The notes: a model not told the origin generated them from the sequence alone. 64,000 bases of DNA from Phaeoceros laevis (GCA_049999765.1 JBNGIQ010009146.1:1-64000); one strand, 5' to 3'; shown: positions 19,980 through 30,722, numbered from the stretch's first letter. Translations and numbers: made by a program.

Positions 19980-22038
19980 CCCTCTGCCTGCTGGGGTGGT
20001 TTGTTTTCCGGCTCAGCTGCCTTTGTTTCCTCAGTTTCTACGTTGTGGACTCGTTTGATGCCTTGCTGGTGGTTGGCAAGTGCTGGACGTCCTGCATAGC
20101 CTCTGCCTCTTCCTCCTCCTGGTCTAGGACATGCAGGACTTTTGGGGCATTTTATGCTTCGGTGTCCCCATTCCCCACATGTGTAGCAGTTTTCTCGAAA
20201 CTCTCGCTTCACGTGGCCGAGCTCCATGGGTGTTGGCCCTTCGCTGCTGCCACTTGAGCTACTTGAGCAAGCTCGGTTCCACCCTCTCAGTTGCCAAAAC
20301 AATGCATCCGCCCTATCAACTACAGCCATTGCCTCATTCAAAGTTTGGCAACGAGCCATGACTACCTTCTCTTTCGCTGCCGGCTTCAAACCATGCGAGT
20401 ACTTGTCCACTTTTTCATCTTCAGCCATTCCGGGAATGCTCAAGCAAATATTGAGGAATTCTTCGTTGTACGCTGCTAGACTCCCTCTCTGGTACAGACG
20501 CGATAGTTTGTCTCGAGCCACCATTCTGCTGTCTAAAGGAATGAATTGCAACGTGATAGCTAAGAAGAAATCATCTAGGGCGACGCATGGCAGGGCTCCT
20601 CCTTGCTGCACTAACATCTCCCTCTGCAGCCACCAGGTTAGGGCTGCTCCTCGTAGAAATGTTGAGCCAGAATTACTTGATGCTCCACTTTGGCATTCTG
20701 TAGCAGTACATACAAACGAACTTGATGCTTCCATCTTTCCACAATAGCAGGATCGTGCTTGCCGTCATACAAATCCGGCTTTGGTGCCTTGATGGTGTAG
20801 GGCGCTGCAGGCCTACCCACATTCTGGACCTGCTGTGCAGCCTGCTGCTACTTCAGCATTTTCTCCAGGTTGGCTATATGCTCCATTTGCTCCAACAGCG
20901 GGCGTGTTACATCCTCCGCGCTCCAAGTAACCGGCGTGGTCCCGACAGTCTCGACCACCTCCTCTCGCGGCTTTACAATCGGTACCCCTTCCGTAGGCTC
21001 TGGATTCATCTTGACAGCCGCAGTTTTCGTTCGTCCAGCTCCTCCTTTCGTTCTTGCACCTTTCCGGCAGCCGTTCACGTCGCACACCTGCCCGGGCTCT
21101 GTCCTCGGTGCCTTTGGATCCCGGCCGTGCCACAAGCTCTTTTTTTTAAAAAAAAAAAAACTTAAAACCCCAAAAGGGAAGAGGAAAAAACCTCCTTCTC
21201 CACCCTCCGCCTTCTCCGCGCCTTCTCGTGCGCCTCTCGCGTGCCTTCTGGCGCGCTACAGAATAAACAATAAAAAACACCTCTCATTCTCCTTGCGGCT
21301 GGCCAAGCCATCCACCACCTGAGGAATGCGCCCCTGATGGCGTTACCACCCTGTTCTGCCCGCCACCGGATCCCTGGCCTGGCCAACACTTGAAGGAGGG
21401 ATAAAAACAACACTATCTTGCACGCTTCCTCCTTGCTCGCGGCGCTGCCTGGCCTTTACACACGTGTTCTAGCGAAGGTTGCTATCAAGCGGTTTCTCTC
21501 CACATGCCGTCTGACTCTGGCCCAATGCACCGCAAGCTCTTGCAGCAACTTCTTAACACACGATGATGTCGTGGTATCGAAACACTTCTCGTACCACCGG
21601 TCCTGACTCTACATCCACATGCCAGAGCAGCTCTCCAGCCCCCTGGTCTTCCAGCGATCGTACTATCCAGGCTACTCCGGGTTCTACTTGTCGGAATAGC
21701 TCCTCCGCGCCTGTTGACGTGATGCCCAACGCCTTCCTTAGCTCCCTTAGTAGGATGTCTAACACAACATCTTCACCAATCAACCATCCTCGGGATCCTG
21801 TCGTTAGTTTAGCGTACATAATATCATTGAGACTAGGCCTTGCCACGACAGTTGCGTCCCGCTCCTAATTACCCACAAGCCTAATGCCAGCAGATCCTCC
21901 AGTTGACTTAGTCTTGATGGATTTTCTGTGGACGCCCGCTTCAATGCATGCACAGCTCGCTTCCTAGAAAATGTCACAAGCATGGTAATCGGATCGTAGC
22001 TCCCAAACCCTCCCGAGAATGGCCAAACCACTGTGGCC
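19976..22038 (-). pseudogene. Level-3 gypsy Gag (antisense), degraded
   Basis: From the primer site leftwards: an N-terminal domain in broken frames (21846-21553 includes RELRKALGITSTGAEELFRQ), then a Glu-rich coiled coil (LLEQMEHIANLEKMLK near 20850). The capsid core follows: PKPDLYDGKHDPAIVERWKH (20820-20640), LRGAALTWWLQREMLVQQGG and RMVARDKLSRLYQRGSLAAY. The zinc knuckle CYTCGEWGHRSIKC lies near 20170. Homologous module by module to the level-2 Gag. Frameshifts occur near 20650 and 20840, with several in 21200-21550. A run of T8 and A13 at 21140-21160 and a stretch unlike Gag at 21165-21420 suggest a small insertion there. Confidence 0.82.
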
Positions 22039-22040
22039 AC

Positions 22041-22053
22041 GGCTCTGATACCA
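22041..22053 (-). other. Primer-binding site of level-3 element
   Basis: GGCTCTGATACCA on the plus strand is the reverse complement of TGGTATCAGAGCC, the initiator-tRNA primer site, one base from the LTR at 22055. Confidence 0.9.
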
Positions 22054-22054
22054 C

Positions 22055-22299
22055 TGTTACAGCGCTCGCGAGACTGTAGTTGCAAGGATTCGATTGCTCT
22101 ATTAGGATTTCCCAGCCGTTTAAATATGGCCAGGTTGTTACCAGGTTGTTACACGTGTCGGCCTGAAATTGTAGTTTTTAAGGGCCGTATTATTCGTAGC
22201 CACCTTTACTTCGCGTAACTTCTCATATCTTCTTTTATCCCTACTTTAACTCTATTCTTGCTACTATTACTTCCCTCCTAACTACGGTTAACCATCACA
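22055..22299 (-). repeat. 5' LTR of level-3 element
   Basis: 245 bp reading (minus strand) TGTGATGGTTAACC at its start and CGCTGTAACA at its end, next to the primer site. It has a local 15-bp duplication of CCAGGTTGTTA near 22130-22152 absent from the left copy. Confidence 0.88.
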
Positions 22300-22312
22300 A
22301 CGGGGGAATAGT

Positions 22313-22588
22313 TGTCATGGTAATCAGCAGGCTAGTTGAGATAACTAGCATTGAGTAGCTAACCAGAGGTTAGAGAACCCGACTAAGGTTGCCGTGAGTC
22401 CTAGCTCAGGCTAGCTAGCATGTTAATTAGCGATGGCGTGCCGGATGAATGCCGATGACCGCGGCATGGCTGGCCATGAGGGTACCTGGTAGAGGACCGC
22501 TGCTAGATCTCGAGTGCCCCTTCAGGCCCGTAAGCTACATGAGTTCTGTTTAAATGCAAGGATGCAAGCCAGACTCGGGGCCTGATCA
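22313..22588 (+). repeat. 3' LTR of level-2 element
   Basis: 276 bp, starts TGTCATGG and ends CCTGATCA, with few differences from 6583-6858. The purine run GGGGGAATAG at 22302-22311 is the likely polypurine tract. Confidence 0.88.
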
Positions 22589-22763
22589 GTTACCGTGCAA
22601 CTCGCGCGTTTCCACCGTATAGTTGAACTCTTGATAAAGACGAATCCACCTCGCAATCCGTCCTGACAAATTTGCCTTTCTTCACCAGATGCTTGAGAGT
22701 GTAATGATCAGTATAAAACGTGGGATCATAGTCCAACAACTAATGAAAAAACTTCTTACATGC
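22589..22763 (-). pseudogene. Level-1 gypsy RNase H fragment (antisense)
   Basis: On the minus strand from 22763 the sequence reads CKKFFH-stop-LLDYDPTFYTDH, then LKHLVKKGKF and, after a one-base shift, GRIARWIRLYQEFNYTVETR. These are consecutive conserved blocks of gypsy RNase H. The domain's last block KGKKHVNADLLS lies at 6582 on the far side of the level-2 element. Its upstream block, ending GMVYA, is absent here but is present in the opposite orientation at 34310-34375. A TIR begins at 22764, exactly where the domain breaks. Confidence 0.85.
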
Positions 22764-22830
22764 AACAAGGTCTCCGATTAATCGGGTAAAGGACAACCCT
22801 GTATCCGTTCGGTGAAAATGTACCGGACAG
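22764..22830 (+). mobile_element. Terminus of TIR transposon (related to 17558 element)
   Basis: AACAAGGTCTCC at 22764-22775, preceded by ATGC. The subterminal GATTAATCGGGTAA and TGTACCGGACA are shared with the terminus at 34376. The matching inward-facing end on the right was not found in 22.8-34 kb. Confidence 0.65.
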
Positions 22831-23600
22831 GAAGACATGTTGTAAAAAAAACACCGATTTTTATGATTTTCATGACACAATATGTAAAAATTTGCTTAAA
22901 AAAAAGTTTGGTAACAAACAAAACCATAAAAACCCAAGTTCACAAATCTTTGTCCCGAGGCGCCCGTCCGTAGAGTGCGTTGAAGTAGCTCACACTCTTG
23001 TAATTAGCATGTTTCCAATGGCAAGGAGCATTATTTGTAAATATTTGTAGTAGTAACGAGCATATACACGTGCCCAGAAGTGCACATATGAGGTATCGGA
23101 TGTCCGGTACATGATGGTATCTTTTTAATTTGAGAGCATGTGGAAGTGCACATGTGAGTACCGGATATCCGGTACATGATGATAGTTTTTAAATTGAGAG
23201 CAATGAACAATAATGTCATTGTATCACACCATGCACTACTAGTACCTTAAACCCGATATGTGAGGCGTTAATTAGTTAGTTAATATTTTTTGATGCCCAA
23301 TTTGAAATTCAGGATTCCTTAAAAAATCGGTGAAAATGCATAATTTAACTAATGCAATCCACTACCGAACGGCGTTTTCCAAAATAAATTAAGGGGTTCG
23401 GCTGGCAAGTGCCGAACCAATATTGAGCGTCCGGCAAGGCTCCTTCAACTAGCTTCACAGACAAGGCATGCCAGATGTCCGGCTTCCAAACCCGCCTCAC
23501 CTCCTGCTTAGCCCCCATCCCCTGCTAGTGCTGCAGCACTTGAGCTCCCAGCCGCAGCACCGAAGCTCCCAGATGTCCCCGACATCCGGGATGGAGGGAG
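22831..23600. repeat. Non-coding stretch with tandem duplication and palindromic motif
   Basis: No gene seen. Two copies of a roughly 75-bp unit (GTGCACATATGAGGTATCGG-type and GTGCACATGTGAGTACCGG-type, each followed by TACATGATG and a TTTTTAAATTGAGAGCA tail) lie at 23080-23205. They carry CGGATGTCCGG at 23097-23107 and the perfect 16-bp palindrome TACCGGATATCCGGTA at 23159-23174. Variants of the same word occur near 23468 and 23570. Confidence 0.7.
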
Positions 23601-23610
23601 AACCTCCGCC

Positions 23611-23832
23611 ATGGCCGTGGCAGCACGTATTTTCAAACATTGTTTGAAAATGTGGGAAGAACTCGAAAGGGAACATGATGTGGTAACCACAAGCGGTCCG
23701 CCATCCCTGCTTGGTAGCCCCTCAGATCATTTGACAAAGAGCTGCATGAAGGTGATCAGCACAGTTGAAGTGTTCGCTGGCCACCTAAAAAGCATCAAAA
23801 GGAATGTTGCGCTCAACAAGGTTGTAGAATAA
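23611..23832 (+). CDS. Unrecognised 73-codon ORF
   Basis: The frame MAVAARIFKHCLKMWEELER... ends with HLKSIKRNVALNKVVE. It looks helical and protein-like, but I do not recognise it. An inverted repeat TTTCAAACA/TGTTTGAAA sits near its start. It may be a captured exon, like other fragments in this segment. Confidence 0.25.
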   Translation: MAVAARIFKHCLKMWEELEREHDVVTTSGPPSLLGSPSDHLTKSCMKVISTVEVFAGHLKSIKRNVALNKVVE

Positions 23833-24202
23833 TTGGGATCATGGTTGACTGCAGGCCTCTTAAATCCTTGAAGATTGCTCATTGCTGTCTGCTGCACATG
23901 CTTAGATCCTCCAGGCATCCATATTCCACGTACCTTGCACATTTTTCTGTTCCTTGACTTCCTCATCATCCTGACAGCTTGTAAATCACAAATTGACAGG
24001 CATGCAAATCACAAATTGACAGGCATGCAGGCACTTCTTCAACATACTCCAGATCCCAGAAGATGCAAAAGCTCTTCTTTAAAGAGGCCTTCGGCTCTAA
24101 GCACGTAATAAACCTCATGAGCAATGTAGGAATTGTCAAGTAGGTTGCTGGACCACATGCAATCAGGGCAGTGATATACTATGCCACATGTAGTCCAGAA
24201 AA

Positions 24203-24415
<213 letters not shown>

Positions 24416-24470
24416 CTACACCCATGGCAATGTGCTGGGGATAACCTCCTCAAATAAACACACACACACA

Positions 24471-24530
24471 CAAGCCCCGGTTCACATTGTGCTCATTCCC
24501 AAGGATAGAGATGGCTTGACTCAACTCAGC
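24471..24530 (+). pseudogene. HINT1-like gene fragment, exon 2 (inverted relative to exons 3-4)
   Basis: The 20 codons QAPVHIVLIPKDRDGLTQLS match the second conserved block of plant HINT1/ZCN14 proteins, which directly precedes the AEERH block found on the minus strand 100 bp away. A short (AC)n run precedes it. Downstream codons do not continue the family. The two parts of one small gene therefore face opposite ways. Confidence 0.7.
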
Positions 24531-24728
24531 TTGTGGAGAAATATCCTTGAAAGGAAGCACTTACACATGGCCAACATCAATTGTAAACCTAAGAACTTCC
24601 ACAGCTACAAATCCGCTTAGATTCCGGCCTCGTTACTTGGTCATCTTCATGCACCAGAGGCAAGCAAGGCAATTCATACCACAAACGTTAGTCCACCAGG
24701 TCTATCGAGTCAGCCTATACCAAGTCTG

Positions 24729-25059
24729 TTGACGGAACCTCACGCTCTGGTCGGAACCTCATGCCCGGCCATCCAAATTCGGAGCACTATGCACCCGGGA
24801 ACTTGCAAATCGGTACCACTTAATGGGCAAATGCAGGTTGTGTCATTTTGCCAGTTTTGCCGTGGCCACGTGGCGACATCCCAAGAGTTTTGCCTGCTTC
24901 GGCGAAACCCGGGCAAAACTAATAATTCGGCAGCAAAACCGGAGGAGACAGCGATGGCGGAGACCATAGCCCGCGCTAGGCGTGGAGGGAGCCTGGCATA
25001 TAGGCAGCTTGAGGCACGGACGGAGGCAGCGAGGGAGCCGGCAGCCTGGATGCAGCCCG
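24729..25059. other. No supportable gene between HINT and PPR fragments
   Basis: A long open frame crosses this stretch, but its composition follows the GC-rich repeat that begins at 25060 and I see no family signature. Probably non-coding. Confidence 0.4.
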
Positions 25060-25260
25060 CAGCATGGAGCCTGGAGGGAGGCATAGCGAGCCGGAGCCAG
25101 CCTGGAGGGCCGGATGGAGCGGAGCATGGAGGGAGCCGGCGCAACCCTGGAGGGAGCCGGCGCAACCCTGGAGGGAGCCGGAGCGTGGAGGGAGGCGGAG
25201 CGAGCATGGAGGGAGCCTGGAGGAAGCCGGAGCCTGGAGGGAGCCAGGAGGAGGCGGGCC
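25060..25260 (+). repeat. GGAGGGAGCC-rich minisatellite
   Basis: Irregular units built on CTGGAGGGAGCCGG(C/A)GCAACC and GCATGGAGGGAGCC run up to the PPR fragment. The long open frames on both strands here are by-products of this composition. Confidence 0.8.
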
Positions 25261-26650
25261 TCATTTTGGCTGACCATGTTACTTGTGCTTGCCTTCTGAA
25301 GGCGTGTGCAAGCACTAGTGCCTTGCAGAAGGGTAGGCAGCTTCACTCACAGATTGTCACAAGAGGACTGCTGGATAACGTAGTGGTGGGCACCTGCCTG
25401 GTAGACATGTATGCAAAAAGTGGTGGGCTGGAAGATGCACGCCAGGTTTTTGACAGCACGGCCACAAAGGATGTGGTGACATGGAATGCCCTCATTGTTG
25501 GATATGCACAGCAAGGANNNNNNNNNNNNNNNNNNNNNNNNNNNNNNNNNNNNNNNNNNNNNNNNNNNNNNNNNNNNNNNNNNNNNNNNNNNNNNNNNNN
25601 NNNNNNNNNNNNNNNNNAGGAGGCGGGCCTCACTTTGGCTAACGATGTTACTTTTGCTTGCCTTCTGAAGGCGTGTGCAAGCTCTAGTGCCTTGCAGAAG
25701 GGTAGGCAGCTTCACTCACAGATTGTCACAAGAGGATTGTTGGATGACATAGTGGGGGCAACTGCCTGGTGGACATGTATGCAAAGTGTGGTTAGCTGGT
25801 AGATGCATGCCAGGTTTTTGACAGCATGGACACAAAGAATGTGGTAACATGGAGAGCTCTGATTGCTTTGTATGCATAGCAAGGACTCGGCCAGGAGGCG
25901 CTTGTTGTGTATGGACAAATGGAGGAGGCGGGCCTCACTTTGGCTAACGATGTTACTTTTGCTTGCCTTCTGAAGGCGTATGCAAGCACTAGTGCCTTGC
26001 AGATGAAGTAGTGGGGGGCAACTGCCTGGTGGACATGTATGCAAAATGTGGTGAGCTGGTAGATGCACGCCAGGTTTTTGACAGCATGGACACAAAGAAT
26101 GCGGAAAGCCCTGATTGTTGCCTATGGATAGAAAGAACTCGCCAGGAGACGCTTGTTGTGTAGGGACAAATGGAGGAGGCGGGTCTCATTCTGGCTAACC
26201 ATGTTACTTTTATTTTCCTTGAAGGCATGTGCAAGCACTGGTGCCTTGCAGAAGGGCAGGGAGCTGCCTTCAACGATTGTCAAAAGAGGTCTGCTGGATG
26301 GTGTAGTGGTGGGTACCTGCCTGGTGGACATGTATTCAAAATGTGGTGAGCTAGAAGTAACACGCCAGGTTTTTGACCGCATAAACACAAAGGATGTGGT
26401 GACATGGAATGCCCTGCTTGCTGGGTATGCAAGGCAAGGACTTGCCCAAGATGCGCTTGTTGTGTTTGTGCAAATGGAGGAGGCGGGCCTCATTTTGGCT
26501 CACCGTGTTACTTTTGCTTGCCTTCTGAAGGCATGTGCAAGCACTGGTGACAGTGCTCAATCGGAGTGGATGACACCTGAAGTACTTCAAGATGAACAGG
26601 CTACTGAGAACATAGCTTGGAACGGATGCCACGAGGTGTTGCAGGGCTAA
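25248..26650 (+). pseudogene. PPR protein fragment, four to five tandem PLS triplets
   Basis: Pentatricopeptide repeats bind organellar RNA. Each unit of about 101 residues (303 bp) reads EAGL(I/T)LA(D/N)(H/D)VT(F/C)ACLL, KACAST(G/S)ALQKGRQLHSQI, VVVGTCLVDMYAKCGELEDA, RQVFDS, then KDVVTWNALIVGYAQQG: a P, L and S motif in series. Units start near 25254, 25618, 25922, 26170 and 26480. They are unusually alike, so they arose by recent duplication. Internal stops, a 100-bp gap at 25518-25617 and small deletions break the middle units. There is no start region, no E/DYW end and no transit peptide. It is not a working gene. Confidence 0.82.
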
Positions 26651-26658
26651 GTGCATGT

Positions 26659-26834
26659 GCCGGATGTCCGGCATTGCATCCTGCGGTGCAAAGCGGCGTT
26701 GCCGGAAGTGTGGGAGTGGTAGCCGTGCCATGTGGAGGTGCCGGCTGCGCGGGAGCGCCCGGAGCGGCCAACCCTAAACCCTGAACCTTCCGGACTATCG
26801 GCAACACATGGAAGGCCTGTGCCGGATGTCCGGC
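26659..26834. repeat. Two copies of a 14-bp palindrome-like motif
   Basis: GCCGGATGTCCGGC occurs at 26659-26672 and again at 26821-26834. The reverse-complement form (C)GGACATCCGG occurs at 27375-27385 and 27396-27406, and left-hand variants at 23097 and 23159. Possible binding sites of an element-encoded factor. Confidence 0.75.
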
Positions 26835-26875
26835 AGGCAGGGTTGCGACCAACTCGATGTAAGCGTTGCGGAGGT

Positions 26876-27225
26876 TGTTATCCCAACACAATTTTCTACA
26901 GCCTGAAGCATGTCACCACTGCCATCTTGCCTCTGCTGAGGCCATCGGGAGTTGGTGCACGCATCATAAATGTTACCTCCGCGACAAGACTATTGGCAGT
27001 GAGCACTCCTTATTTGAGAGTGTCCAGACATGACATGCATCTCACCCAAGTGGCTGTCTGAGTAGCTTAAGAGTTCCCGACGCTCGTGAGTTTTTTGCAG
27101 GGTCTGGCAAAGCGGGCTGTGAGGGAAACCCTTGCTGACATTGACTGTCTAACAAACGAGATCCTAGACGACTTGGTCATCAAGTTCTATGCAGATGTGG
27201 AGCATAAGCAATCAAGCAGTTGCTA
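26876..27225 (+). pseudogene. Short-chain dehydrogenase (SDR) gene fragment with an intron
   Basis: Exon 26876-26998 encodes SLKHVTTAILPLLRPSGVGA and RIINVTSATRLLA, the strand and serine-region part of plant menthol/neomenthol-dehydrogenase-like SDRs. GTGAGC opens an intron at 26999, TTTTTTGCAG closes it at 27100, and exon two continues in phase with GLAKRAVRETLADIDCLTNE and ILDDLVIKFYADVE, the typical ELGDIENLTEERIDE region. SDRs reduce carbonyls with NADPH. The Rossmann start and the YxxxK active site are absent. A captured genomic fragment, not a gene. Confidence 0.62.
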
Positions 27226-27551
27226 CCCACCCCTTCTAGATCTCGAGCCTATGCATTCTCCAAGGCTGAGCAACATTTTTGCAGTCTATAGATTATTTAA
27301 CCAAAAGTAAAGAAGGGCTAAATACGAAATGCAATTGAAAACACTCGGTAAGCAGTCTGCCGCGACAAATATGCTGGACATCCGGTGTAGTGTGTCGGAC
27401 ATCCGGTGCACAAAGAGAAGCTGCCAGTGACCCTTCCACCCAGCCCGTTTGAAGTGAAGGAATGGTGATCTGCCCACCGCAAGGAAGAATTTATCAACAC
27501 CGAGAATGAATGGTATGGCCAGAACTATCAACTGATAGTTAGCAACCTGGT

Positions 27552-27929
27552 TTGTACATGCAAATCGACAACGGAGAAGACTTGTGGCTGGACATCCCGC
27601 ATCGTTACGAGACCCTCTGCGCCCTACTGCCCGCGCACCTGGAGTGCGCACGGGATGCGAATCACTCCGATGTCCTTTTAGCCCTGAGGCGCAAAATCAT
27701 CCACGAATACTGCGCTGAAGGAGGTGATGTCAGTCGTTTTGAGGAATTTTATGCTCATTTCCGCCTGAAGGTGCATGAATAGTTAGGCAAGGTTTCGGCA
27801 TACCTGCCCTTTGCCGTTGGCTTAGCTCCAGGGAGCTTTGGAGACTTGGTGTCCCTGCAGTTGGCAGAGCGTGCATGGAAGAACAAGCGCGGCCGCGCAC
27901 GTGGTGGTCGTGGCAATCGCTACCGCAAC
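27552..27929 (+). CDS. Unrecognised ORF with Arg/Gly-rich C-terminus, one stop
   Basis: The frame 27552-27782 (YMQIDNGEDLWLDIPHRYET...RFEEFYAHFRLKVHE) stops at TAG 27780-27782. In the same frame it continues to 27929 as LGKVSAYLPFAVGLAPGSFG, ending KNKRGRARGGRGNRYRN, a nucleic-acid-binding type tail. I do not recognise the family. Position just before the methyltransferase gypsy and after the SDR fragment suggests a transposon accessory ORF or another captured exon. Confidence 0.3.
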
Positions 27930-28116
27930 TAGTTTGTGTTTGACTTTTAAGTCTTGTTTTTCCTGCTGGTAGTGTATAGGCCAGCAGAAGTTGGACAGGA
28001 AATAGTCCTATTTTCCTGCCAAGTTGTGTGGATTTTGGTTTTTAAAACCAGTTTAGTTTCAGTAAATGGTAAAATCCTCGCGGAAATTACCTTAAGTTAT
28101 TTCCTGGAGTTAACCA

Positions 28117-29563
28117 TTGTGGTGCATGTGGAAAGAAAACTTCCCGAACACACCAAGTGACGAAGAGTCGTCCGCTCTAAGTCCATGGAGCAGAGGACCA
28201 ATCCATACCCTGAAGTTTTTGTACCAGCGGTGGGAGTGGAGGTCCGATAGCACGCGGCGGCCCTTTGACGCCACCGAAACCTCCGACGAGCAAATCGTAG
28301 CGGAAGGGAGCACCAGCATGGAACCACCACCGGAAAGGCGAGGGCGGCATGAGTTGTTCATCGGAAGGCCCGGCACGTTGAAGTTAGACGACTTTATTGA
28401 ACGGTTTGAAGCGGCAGAGTTGGAATGGATGTACAAAATTCCCAACTACACCAGACACTATGCTTTCATACAGATGGCACAATATGTGGGAGAAGAAGCG
28501 TTGATCACTTATCGGGAGCAGAAGGCACGATTGATGGTCAAACGACCGGTGTCTCGGCCCACGGTTTAGGTACCTGTTATACCTGCACCTGGTAAAACCA
28601 AAGATGAGAAAGAAGACAAAGGTCTCTTCAAGGAAGGCTCAGGCCGGGGGGATTCATCAACAACTACGACGGTGGGACTCGGACCGGCAGACTCTTATGT
28701 GTATCAGGACCCAGTCACGGAGATCCTCAGCATATTTCGAGAAGAGTTCATATCCATCACCAACGAAGCATGAGGTAATGAACTTCCAGTTCAAGACCGG
28801 TGAAACTATGCGTATGGCGTATCGGAGATGTGAGCAGCTGGTGGACGACACTCGGTGCATTAGCCGATGTGAAGCCGCTGAGAAATACTTGGCAGCCTTG
28901 CCATACCGACTAAAAATGAAGGTGGAGAACTCTATTCAGGCTCAGTATGGTATCAACTATGACTTAAGGCAAGTGTGGGAGTTGGCGGAACGCATTTCTC
29001 CAGCAGATACCTATTCCAGAGCAGTACAGGGAGTTAGTGGCACAAAGAAGCCTTTTCAGGAGAACTCAAGTAGCCAATTCCGTAAGACGGAACTGACGCA
29101 GCCGGAGCATAAGATGGCGAATGCAGCTGGAGGTTCCAATCCATGCTATCAGTGCAGAGAACGGCATCCTCCTCGGGACTGTCCATATGCGCCGGATGGA
29201 GCTCGCGCACGTGACCCATGTCAAGCATGTGACAAGGTCGGACATGCGGAAGAAGCATATTGGGAAAAGCATCCGGATCTTCGTCCAGAGCAGTATCGCG
29301 CTTCCACCAATGCAAGTGGTGATGGTGAGAAGTCGAATGCCGGCGACAATAAGAATCGGAATCAACAAAAGAAGGATTCTCGTCAGAAATCCATGACTAC
29401 TTACATGGCCCGAATAGAGGAGCTGGAGAAGCAAGTCAAAGAATTTCGATTACAGCAGGACTATGAATCCGGATCATCAGACGGTGAAGACACCAAGTCT
29501 GCACGGGTCGCCCTGCCGGTAATGACGGTAAGCATGCGGAGTCGTGCCAAGGCTCGACCATGA
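28117..29563 (+). pseudogene. Gag of methyltransferase-bearing gypsy element
   Basis: The first frame (28117-28569) covers the N-terminal part with PGTLKLDDFIERFEAAELEW; a TAG at 28567-28569 interrupts it. Coding continues in the same frame to about 28770 (DPVTEILSIFREEFISI), then shifts by one base into the frame ending at 29563: FQFKTGETMRMAYRRCEQLV, ALPYRLKMKVENSIQAQYGI. Two zinc-knuckle-like sequences follow, CYQCRERHPPRDC (spacing CX2CX3HX4C) and CQACDKVGHAEEAY (last Cys lost), then a coiled coil ARIEELEKQVKEFRLQQD and an acidic tail. It is homologous to the orphan gag at 43-44.8 kb. This is the structural protein of the element. Confidence 0.82.
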
Positions 29564-30023
29564 GAAGTGCAGAGGAGTGGAGTATCGACTCCAGAAGTGA
29601 CCTCGGTCCGAGACGCGGAGCCGACCAGCTTTGAACCTAGGGCTCCTCGCCCGATAGCCAAGTTGCCAAGATCCTTTGAGCCGTTACCCATAGAAGAGAC
29701 GGCATCCGTAACTTGGCAAGGGGGGAAGGACGACCATTACAGCGGTTATTGACTGAAGCTATGGCCCAAAAACTGCTGGACATGCCATGCTTTAGTTTGC
29801 GGGATATGGGTATCCCAATGAGAGACCTTCGCCGGATCACACGCAAACTGGTGGCTGACAAAGCAGAAACCTCAGATCCGAGTCAAGTAGCGGCTACAAG
29901 TCTCCCTCAGCTCACCACGGCACCGGCGCTGATGGCAGAAGACCGGACAAGCGCCAAGGTAGGGGTAGCCATCATTCGTAACGAGGAGCGACATGTAGAA
30001 GGGGATGGCATGGTTCGCGAGTA
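29564..30023 (+). pseudogene. Gag-protease linker of methyltransferase gypsy
   Basis: Broken frames between Gag and protease. LTEAMAQKLLDMPCFSLRDM at 29750-29810 is a helix typical of the linker before gypsy proteases and is loosely paralleled by MTEAFTRRRSAILAMNNILL at 54650. Stops at 29750 and 30022 mark decay. Confidence 0.55.
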
Positions 30024-30722
30024 GTGATGGTGGATACCGGTGCCCAACCTGTCATCCTAGGGAAAAGGCTGAAGGAGGCCTTAGATTTGCACAATGAGAA
30101 ATTGCAGTCAACCAGATGGAAGCTGGAAACTGCCGCTGGGACTATGGAACCAGTACTGGGTGAAACCAAGGAGAAGATTACCATCGCCTACAAACCTCGG
30201 ACGGCAGATGTTACTTGTGTCCAAGTACGGTGCTTGGTCACTAACGCGGAGAGTTTTGATATTCTGTTGGGGTCGGAGGCCACATACCCCGTAGGCATGG
30301 GAGTAGACTTATGGACTGAGCAGGCCTTCTATAGGCCAGGATGGCAAGAAGGTGTGGCAGACAAGCTGGTATTCATTCCCTTGGATTTGCATCACCTTCG
30401 GAAGAAGGACGCCCTGGTTGGATATGTCTATCAGGCATATTCTGCGGAGCCGGAGCCGGAACCGGTAGGAGTGCTGATGGCCCGTGCAGCAGATCTAGTA
30501 GAAGATGTGGAAGAGGAGGAGCGTGTTGATGAGCAAGTGCCATTGCAACAAACGCTCCAAATCTCCATGAATGAGTTGCTTACCACAGCTCTGGGCAGGA
30601 TCAGAACTGTGAAGCAGAAGGATGAGTATCCTCCCTGTAAGGAACAGTGTTGCTCTCTTACTTTGCCTTCACCAGTGCCAACCCCGATAGATACCAGGAT
30701 CATCACCTGGCAGCCATCACGT
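30024..30722 (+). pseudogene. Aspartic protease and acidic linker of methyltransferase gypsy
   Basis: MMVDTGAQPVILGKRLKEAL has the retropepsin active site DTGA near residue 4, and SFDILLGSEATYPVGMGVDL is the second conserved half with the LLG turn. It is followed by an acidic region (DLVEDVEEEERVDEQ near residue 155-170) with no family I know, then runs in the same frame into the methyltransferase. The frame is open for 253 codons. The start ATG is a convenience; Gag-Pro is normally made as one polyprotein. Confidence 0.83.

Larger units (their letters stand above)
11804..22299 (-). mobile_element. Level-3 Ty3/gypsy chromodomain element (antisense)
   Basis: Its right (5') LTR is 22055-22299, and the left (3') copy is 11804-12021, lacking about its last 20 bp. 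The primer site on the minus strand is 22053-22041. Gag lies at 22038-19976, protease at 19979-19464, RT/RNase H at 17549-16115 and integrase/chromodomain at 15933-14630. It is inserted just after the level-2 chromodomain. Two younger DNA transposons interrupt it: one after the integrase (12074-14628) and one between protease and RT (17558-19389). Confidence 0.85.
6583..22588 (+). mobile_element. Level-2 Ty3/gypsy chromodomain element (sense), with nested insertions
   Basis: Two 276-bp LTRs (6583-6858 and 22313-22588) begin TGTCATGGTAATCAGC, end CTGATCA, and differ at only a handful of sites. A tRNA-iMet-type primer site follows the left LTR at 6873, and a purine run GGGGGAATAG precedes the right LTR. 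Internal order is gag, protease, RT/RNase H, integrase, chromodomain, as in chromoviruses. About 10.5 kb of the span is a later antisense insertion. The flanks TTTGC and GTTAC do not form a clean target duplication, but the flanking level-1 RNase H reading resumes correctly on both sides. Confidence 0.88.

Noticed and set aside
6583-22588. A 5-bp target duplication around the level-2 element
   Set aside because: Flanks TTTGC and GTTAC differ; I kept the element call on LTRs, primer site and split RNase H instead.
24729-25802. 357-codon ORF as a complete PPR gene
   Set aside because: The first half is a GGAGGGAGCC repeat translation, and the frame spans a 100-bp gap; only the PPR units are real homology.
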